Assembly: GCA_946479725.1 (NCBI GenBank)
Contig: CAMLHB010000029.1
Coordinates: 1-19,127, forward strand
DNA from: an uncultured Actinomycetes bacterium
Lineage (GTDB): Bacteria > Actinomycetota > Thermoleophilia > Solirubrobacterales > 70-9
Direction: 5' to 3'
DNA: 19,127 nt
Both the position numbers and the translations under genes were made by a program. Positions 15,345-19,127 of this stretch are shown here, in pieces; position 1 is the first letter of the stretch; each line of letters begins with the position of its first letter. The notes below the pieces were generated by a model that saw only the letters and a list, made by a program, of their open reading frames with translations, ran no database searches and had not been told where the DNA came from.

Positions 15345-15367
15345 GGAACGTTGAAGTTCCGGAAAAG
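15345..15367 (-). terminator. Possible terminator of the tadA/tRNA-Ser transcript
   Basis: Just past the tRNA 3' end the leftward transcript reads CTTTTCC and then a small hairpin, GGAAC-TTCAAC-GTTCC. The T-run comes before the stem, and the stem is only 5 bp, so this is a weak call. Confidence 0.3.
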
Positions 15368-15457
15368 CGGAGAGGGTGGGATTCGAACCCACGAGGCGGG
15401 TTAACCCCGCCCACGCGATTTCCAGTCGCGCTCCTTAAGCCACTCGGACACCTCTCC
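15368..15457 (-). tRNA. tRNA-Ser (anticodon GGA)
   Basis: On the minus strand GGAGAGG (15457-15451) pairs with CCTCTCC (15375-15369), with discriminator G at 15368. The anticodon stem CGCGA/TCGCG holds loop CTGGAAA, giving anticodon GGA for UCC/UCU. The variable arm GGCGGGGTTAACCCCGCC forms a strong class II stem, and the T arm GTGGG-TTCGAAT-CCCAC is perfect. CCA is not encoded. It lies 39 bp downstream of tadA on the same strand. Confidence 0.96.
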
Positions 15458-15496
15458 GGGTCCCCACAGGGTATCGGCGCACCAGCCGCGGGCGCT

Positions 15497-15955
15497 CTAC
15501 CCGCGGCGGCCGGCGAAGAACTCGCGCAGGAGCGCGGCGCACTCCTCCGCACGCACGCCGGCGACGACCTGCGGCCGGTGGTTGAGCGCGGGCTCGGCGA
15601 GGATGTCGAGGACGCTGCCGGCCGCGCCAGCCTTCGGGTCGGCGGTGCCGTAGACGACGGTGGGAATGCGGGCGAGGACGATCGCCCCGGCGCACATCGC
15701 GCAGGGCTCGAGGGTGACGAAGAGCTCGGTCTCCGGCAATCGCCAGCCGCCGAGCGCCTCGGCCGCCGCCCTGATCGCCAGCACCTCGGCGTGGGCGGTC
15801 GGGTCGCGGCGCAGCTCGCGCTCGTTGCCGGCCCGGGCCAGCAGCTCCCCGTCGCGGAAGATCGCCGCCCCGATCGGCACGTCGCCGTGGGCCTCGGCCT
15901 TCCGCGCCTCCTCGATCGCCACCTCCATCCCGGCCTCGAAGTTGCTGGTGCTCAC
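15497..15955 (-). CDS. tadA: tRNA-specific adenosine deaminase
   Basis: 152 residues, normal TadA length. Zinc ligands and catalytic glutamate are present: H55-A-E57 (TAHAEVLAIRAAAEALG) and P84-C85-x2-C88 (LEPCAMCAGAIVLARI). GDVPIGAAIF at 24-33 and VYGTADPKAGAAGS at 101-114 are also TadA-typical. It deaminates A34 of tRNA-Arg(ACG) to inosine. I use the GTG at 15955 (VSTSNFEAGMEVAIEEARKA) because upstream residues of the longer frame do not resemble TadA. It is followed by tRNA-Ser and is divergent from the protease gene. Confidence 0.92.
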   Translation of the reverse strand: MSTSNFEAGMEVAIEEARKAEAHGDVPIGAAIFRDGELLARAGNERELRRDPTAHAEVLAIRAAAEALGGWRLPETELFVTLEPCAMCAGAIVLARIPTVVYGTADPKAGAAGSVLDILAEPALNHRPQVVAGVRAEECAALLREFFAGRRG

Positions 15956-16014
15956 GATTCGGGAGTATGTCCGCCGACAACTTCCGCGGCAGCGCGGTGT
16001 TCGCACCAAAGACG

Positions 16015-17406
16015 ATGAGACGAATCCTGCGCACCCTCCTGCCGCCGACCGCGATCGCGCTGCTCCTGTTTGCCGCCGCCCCCGCCCGGGCGGCGCGCGG
16101 CATCTCGCCGGCACACGGCTTCGCGCCCCGGCAGCTGCTGGTCAAGTTTTCGGGGGAGCGGCGCGGGCAGGCGATCCGGCTCGCGCGGGGAGTCGGCGTG
16201 CGCGAGGCGGCGCGGGCCCTGCGTCGCAACCCCGACGTCCTCTACGCGGTCCCCAACTACCTCGCCACCGCCTCGGCGGCGCCGCAACCGCCATACGACC
16301 CCAACGACTCCGGCAGCCTCGATACGACCTCTGAAGCCGCGGCCGCTCCCGGCAGCTGGGTCTACAAGCAGTGGAACTTCCTCGGCTACGACGCGGCGAG
16401 CGCGAACGGGATGCCGACCTCGCCGGGCGGGATCGACGCTCCGGGTGCCTGGCGCCACCTGATCGAAGCCGGCCGGCCCGGGGCCGCCGGCGTCGTCGTC
16501 GCGGTGCTCGACAGCGGCATCGCCTACCGCGCGCTCGGGACCGGGTTCCGCCGCAGCCCCGACTTCGGCCCGCGCCAGTTCGTCCCCGGCTTCGACTTCG
16601 TCGACGGCGACCGCCTGCCGCTCGACGAAAGCGGGCACGGGACCCACGTCGCCGGCACGATCGCCGAGAAGACCGGCAACGGGGTCGGCGTCACCGGGCT
16701 CGCCTACCGAGCGAAGCTGATGCCGGTGCGGGTGCTCGACCGCAACGGGTTCGGCAACGCCTTCGACATCGCCCGGGGGATCCGCTTCGCGGTCGCCCAC
16801 CACGCGCAGGTGATCAACATGAGCTTCAACTTCGCCTGCGGCAAGCGGGTGCCGACGGTTGACGAAGCGCTGCGGGAAGCCTACGAACGGGGGGTCGTCA
16901 CGGTCGCCTCGGTCGGCAACCTCGGCTCGGAGACCTGCGTCTCCGAGCCCGCCACCGGGCCGCGGGTGATCGCAGTCGGGGGCACTACCGAGGGGGGTTG
17001 CCTGGGCGACTACTCGCTGGCCGGGGATGCGATCGACCTGGTCGCGCCCGGGGGCGGCATCCCGGACAGCGGCTGTCCGTCAGTGGCCGCGCGGCCGATC
17101 TACCAGGTGACGCTGCTGCCGAAGAGCACGAAGGAATTCGGGATCCCCGTCAACTACGTCGGCACCTCGATGGCCGCGGCCCACGTCTCCGGCCTCGCCG
17201 CGATGGTCCTCGCCAGCCGCCGGATCAACCCGCTGCTCGACGACAAGGCCCGTGTCCGCGCGGTGACGAAGCGGCTGCGGAGCACCGCCCGTGACCTCGG
17301 TCTGCCGCGACAGCAGCAGGGCGCCGGCCTGATCGACGCCGAGGCGGCGACCGGAACGGGACCGAGCTTCTACCCGCCCGGCAAGCATCCTCCACTACCT
17401 GAATAA
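16015..17406 (+). CDS. Secreted subtilisin-like (S8) serine protease
   Basis: 463 residues. A signal peptide MRRILRTLL...APARA with likely cleavage after A26 precedes a short propeptide-like region (RQLLVKFSGERR...NPDVLYAVPNY, 40-82), similar to an I9-type inhibitor fold. The catalytic triad is D166 (AVLDSGIA), H208 (SGHGTHVAG) and S385 (GTSMAAAHVSG), with oxyanion N302 (SVGNLGS). Cysteines at 275, 308, 329 and 354 could form disulfides, as in an extracellular enzyme. An ATG at 15967 lengthens the N-terminus by 16 residues but places the signal helix awkwardly. The C-terminus is short with no cell-wall anchor, so it is probably released. It ends 8 bp from the convergent stress-protein gene. 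Confidence 0.92.
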   Translation: MRRILRTLLPPTAIALLLFAAAPARAARGISPAHGFAPRQLLVKFSGERRGQAIRLARGVGVREAARALRRNPDVLYAVPNYLATASAAPQPPYDPNDSGSLDTTSEAAAAPGSWVYKQWNFLGYDAASANGMPTSPGGIDAPGAWRHLIEAGRPGAAGVVVAVLDSGIAYRALGTGFRRSPDFGPRQFVPGFDFVDGDRLPLDESGHGTHVAGTIAEKTGNGVGVTGLAYRAKLMPVRVLDRNGFGNAFDIARGIRFAVAHHAQVINMSFNFACGKRVPTVDEALREAYERGVVTVASVGNLGSETCVSEPATGPRVIAVGGTTEGGCLGDYSLAGDAIDLVAPGGGIPDSGCPSVAARPIYQVTLLPKSTKEFGIPVNYVGTSMAAAHVSGLAAMVLASRRINPLLDDKARVRAVTKRLRSTARDLGLPRQQQGAGLIDAEAATGTGPSFYPPGKHPPLPE

Positions 17407-17414
17407 CGGACCCG

Positions 17415-17858
17415 TCAGGTAGTTCGGGCAATCAGGACCGAGCAGGGGGCGTGGTGGGAGACGTTGTTGGGGACGCTGCCGAGCAGGTAGCGGCGCGCTC
17501 CGGTCATCCCTTTGTTGCCAACCACGATCAGGTCGGCCTTGACTTCTTCGGCGACGTTGAGGATCGCGTCGGCGGGGTCGGCCTCGACGGGATGGGTCTG
17601 GACCTCGATCCCGGCCTCTTTCGCCTCCGCCGCGGCGGCGTCGAGGGTGAAGTTGACCTCCTCGCGCGGGCCCAGCTCGTACTGGACGTCGGCCGGCGCT
17701 TCCTGCTGCTCGGCCTGGGTCCGCCGCACCGAAGCCGGCGAGTAGGCGCTGACGATGCTGAGCTGGGCTCCCGTCAGCTTCGCCAGCTCGATCGCCTGGC
17801 CGACCGCCTGGGCCGCCGTATCGGAGCCATCGGTCCCAACCACGATGCGAGTGAACAC
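17415..17858 (-). CDS. Universal stress protein (UspA family)
   Basis: 147 residues from GTG 17858, preceded by a strong Shine-Dalgarno (GAAGGAGG). It begins FTRIVVGTDGSDTAAQAV, with the conserved Asp of the nucleotide site at residue 10, and ends with the ATP-binding motif G114-NKGMTGARRYLLGS followed by VSHHAPCSVLIAR. This is the ATP-binding USP type, a cytoplasmic single-domain protein that forms dimers. The longer open frame to 18104 is rejected, because the ribosome site and family start agree on 17858. A small membrane protein gene lies 53 bp upstream on the same strand. Confidence 0.92.
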   Translation of the reverse strand: MFTRIVVGTDGSDTAAQAVGQAIELAKLTGAQLSIVSAYSPASVRRTQAEQQEAPADVQYELGPREEVNFTLDAAAAEAKEAGIEVQTHPVEADPADAILNVAEEVKADLIVVGNKGMTGARRYLLGSVPNNVSHHAPCSVLIARTT

Positions 17859-17911
17859 GCCGCCTCCTTCGTCCGGATCCTGAACGCGGTCGATACTAAT
17901 CGCTCGGTGAG

Positions 17912-18058
17912 TCAGTGCCGCTGCTTGGCGGGAAGGCCGCGGAAGCCGTCGCCGAGGATTTCGTTCGGGGTCGTCGCCAGGCGGTAGACGGCGATCACCA
18001 TCGCCAGGAAGAGGCAGACGACGAGGACGACCATTCCGGCTCTCCAGATCCAGGGCAC
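17912..18058 (-). CDS. Small single-pass membrane protein, 48 residues
   Basis: Starting at GTG 18058 the frame reads MPWIWRAGMVVLVVCLFLAM, continues VIAVYRLATTPNEILGDGFRGL and ends PAKQRH. Residues 8-25 form one clear membrane helix followed by a short charged tail, so the protein should sit in the inner membrane. An internal ATG at 18034 with GGAGAG just upstream would give 40 residues and may be the real start. Codon use is GC-biased at third positions, as in the neighbours. The gene fills the otherwise empty 245 bp between the USP and metallo-hydrolase genes and may be co-transcribed with the stress protein. I recognise no family. Confidence 0.55.
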   Translation of the reverse strand: MPWIWRAGMVVLVVCLFLAMVIAVYRLATTPNEILGDGFRGLPAKQRH

Positions 18059-18103
18059 GGGGGAACCCTAGATGGTCGCCGGGCACCGTTAAGGTGGAGC
18101 CCA

Positions 18104-18820
18104 ATGGCTCTGGAGAAGGTCGCAGACGGCGTCTGGCTCCTGCGCGGGGACCTCCGCGGGGCGATGAACATCTACTTCCTCGAGGACGGCGACGGCGTGG
18201 TCCAGTTCGACGCCGGTACCAAGGCGATGCGCAAGAAGGCGCGAGCGGCCGCGGAGGAACTGGGCGGGTTGAAGCGGGTGGTCCTCGGGCATGCCCACGC
18301 CGACCATCGCGGCACCGCCCCCTACATGGACGTGCCGGTCCTCTGCCACCCCGACGAGCGCGCCGACGCCGAAAGCGACGCCGCGATCGCTCCCTACATG
18401 GACCTCTCGCAGCTGCCGGTCGCCTGGGTGCGCTGGATCTACCCCCTCCTACTGCGGCGCTGGGACGGCGGCGCGGTGCGGATCGCCGACACCGTGATCG
18501 AAGGCGACGAGGTCGCGGGCTTCAAGGTAATCCACTTCCCCGGCCACGCGCCCGGCCTGATCGGGCTCTGGCGCGAGAGCGACCGCGTGGCCCTCGTCTC
18601 CGACGTCGTCTACATGGTCGACTCGGCGCGGCTGAAACCCCTGCCCGAGGGTGAGGTGAGCGTCCCCCACCCCGCCTGGGCCTGGGATCACGCGAAGGCG
18701 AAGGACTCGGTGCGGCGCCTGGCCGCCCTGGAACCGCGCCTGGTCGGCGCCGGCCACGAGCATCCGCTGGAGGGCGAGAACCTGCGGCCGGCGCTCGAAG
18801 CGGCCGCCGAGAAGTACTAA
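18104..18820 (+). CDS. Metallo-beta-lactamase-fold hydrolase
   Basis: 238 residues from ATG 18104 with Shine-Dalgarno GGTGGAG. It contains the HxHxDH zinc motif H63-A-H65-A-D67-H68 (LGHAHADHRG), H148 (FPGHAPG), D167 (LVSDVVY) and a distal histidine at 218 or 220 (GAGHEHP), giving a full binuclear metal site. The fold covers thioesterases of the glyoxalase II type, lactonases and others; the FPGHAPGLIGLWRESDRVALVSDVVY stretch is generic, so no substrate can be given. No signal peptide, so cytoplasmic. It follows divergently from the small membrane protein gene, with 45 bp between starts. Confidence 0.88.
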   Translation: MALEKVADGVWLLRGDLRGAMNIYFLEDGDGVVQFDAGTKAMRKKARAAAEELGGLKRVVLGHAHADHRGTAPYMDVPVLCHPDERADAESDAAIAPYMDLSQLPVAWVRWIYPLLLRRWDGGAVRIADTVIEGDEVAGFKVIHFPGHAPGLIGLWRESDRVALVSDVVYMVDSARLKPLPEGEVSVPHPAWAWDHAKAKDSVRRLAALEPRLVGAGHEHPLEGENLRPALEAAAEKY

Positions 18821-18852
18821 GAAGCGCTCGCTGCCATAAGTTCCAGCGCTTG

Positions 18853-19127
18853 ATGATCGCGACCTACGCCTCGGCGGCGCTGATCTGCGCCGTCTCGCTG
18901 CTGGTCGGCCGCGCCGTTCTCGCCCTCGCCGGCAGGCGCGAGTGGTCGTGGCTGGAGCCGGCGGTCGGGTTCGGCGCCGTCCTCACGGTGACCGGGCTGC
19001 TGGCCCGCGCCCCCGGCCACGGAACCTCCGCGACCCTGGGGTTGGCTCTGCTGATCCTCGCCGCCGCCGCGATCCTCTGGCCGGTCGGGGGGGGGGGGAT
19101 GGGGGGCCGGGGGGGGAGAAAAAAGGA
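18853..19127 (+). CDS. Putative multi-pass membrane protein, truncated by contig end
   Basis: From ATG 18853 the frame reads MIATYASAALICAVSLLVGR, then further hydrophobic helices (LEPAVGFGAVLTVTGLLARAP, LGLALLILAAAAILWPV) and stays open to the window edge. About 78 residues before 19087 look real; after that the DNA becomes G homopolymers and the translation is meaningless. At least three membrane helices are visible. N-termini of this kind occur in large actinobacterial membrane proteins, but too little remains to name a family. It starts 32 bp after the hydrolase stop, so may be in the same transcript. Confidence 0.55.
   Translation, partial: MIATYASAALICAVSLLVGRAVLALAGRREWSWLEPAVGFGAVLTVTGLLARAPGHGTSATLGLALLILAAAAILWPVGGGGMGGRGGRKK
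19087..19127. other. Low-complexity contig end, probable sequence error
   Basis: Runs of 12, 6 and 8 G residues with a final GAGAAAAAAGGA break abruptly from the normal codon pattern. This looks like the unreliable end of a read or assembly. Confidence 0.8.

Noticed and set aside
15299..15345. TTGAGTATAGAGTTGACCTCAG as an HspR (HAIR) heat-shock operator or promoter
   Set aside because: Only one half-site matches CTTGAGT; the second half and spacing do not fit, and no gene starts downstream on either strand.
1..19127. CRISPR array, insertion sequence or prophage
   Set aside because: No spaced direct repeats, transposase, integrase or phage structural gene was found on either strand.

Overview
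The window is GC-rich chromosomal DNA with densely packed genes. Strong G/C third-position bias, GTG starts, many TetR-family regulators, a mycobacterial-type radical SAM gene with a Gram-positive LexA box, and tRNA genes without an encoded CCA suggest a high-GC actinobacterium. My best guess is the Thermoleophilia/Solirubrobacterales, but this is inference from gene content and composition, and no marker gene proves it. The right edge (about 19087 onward) is a run of G homopolymers that looks like a poor-quality contig end.

Left part (1-9617): a truncated Rv2578c-like radical SAM gene leaves the window leftward, with a near-perfect LexA box two bases upstream of its ATG. Rightward from there is a tightly coupled operon: a LivH-type permease, a fused LivM permease-LivG ATPase, a LivF ATPase, then a Rieske non-haem iron oxygenase whose start overlaps the livF stop. 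Facing it, and overlapping its 3' end by 23 bp, is the matching LivJ-type binding lipoprotein, preceded on the same strand by a GntR/HutC-type regulator. Together these look like a regulated module that imports an organic (perhaps aromatic) substrate and oxidises it. Divergent from the GntR gene are a 14-TM DHA2 exporter and a MerR regulator with overlapping stop and start.

Middle part (9641-12929): a leftward operon with overlapping genes encodes two paralogous TetR regulators and a two-domain dCTP deaminase. A third paralogous TetR gene is transcribed divergently from the same short, AT-rich region.

Right part (13063-19127): tRNA-Ser(CGA), a membrane cellulose-synthase-like GT2 glycosyltransferase with a C-terminal PilZ (c-di-GMP) domain, then on the other strand tRNA-Ser(GGA) and tadA (tRNA adenosine deaminase). 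These are followed by a secreted subtilisin-like protease, a universal stress protein, a 48-residue single-pass membrane protein not usually called by gene finders, a metallo-beta-lactamase-fold hydrolase and the start of a membrane protein cut by the contig end.

Most genes belong to known families. The parts most worth a second look are the permease-ATPase fusion with an aberrant ABC signature, the oxygenase built into the transporter operon, the TetR-TetR-dCTP deaminase operon, the LexA box, and the orphan PilZ glycosyltransferase between inverted serine tRNAs. I did not find a CRISPR array, insertion sequence or prophage.
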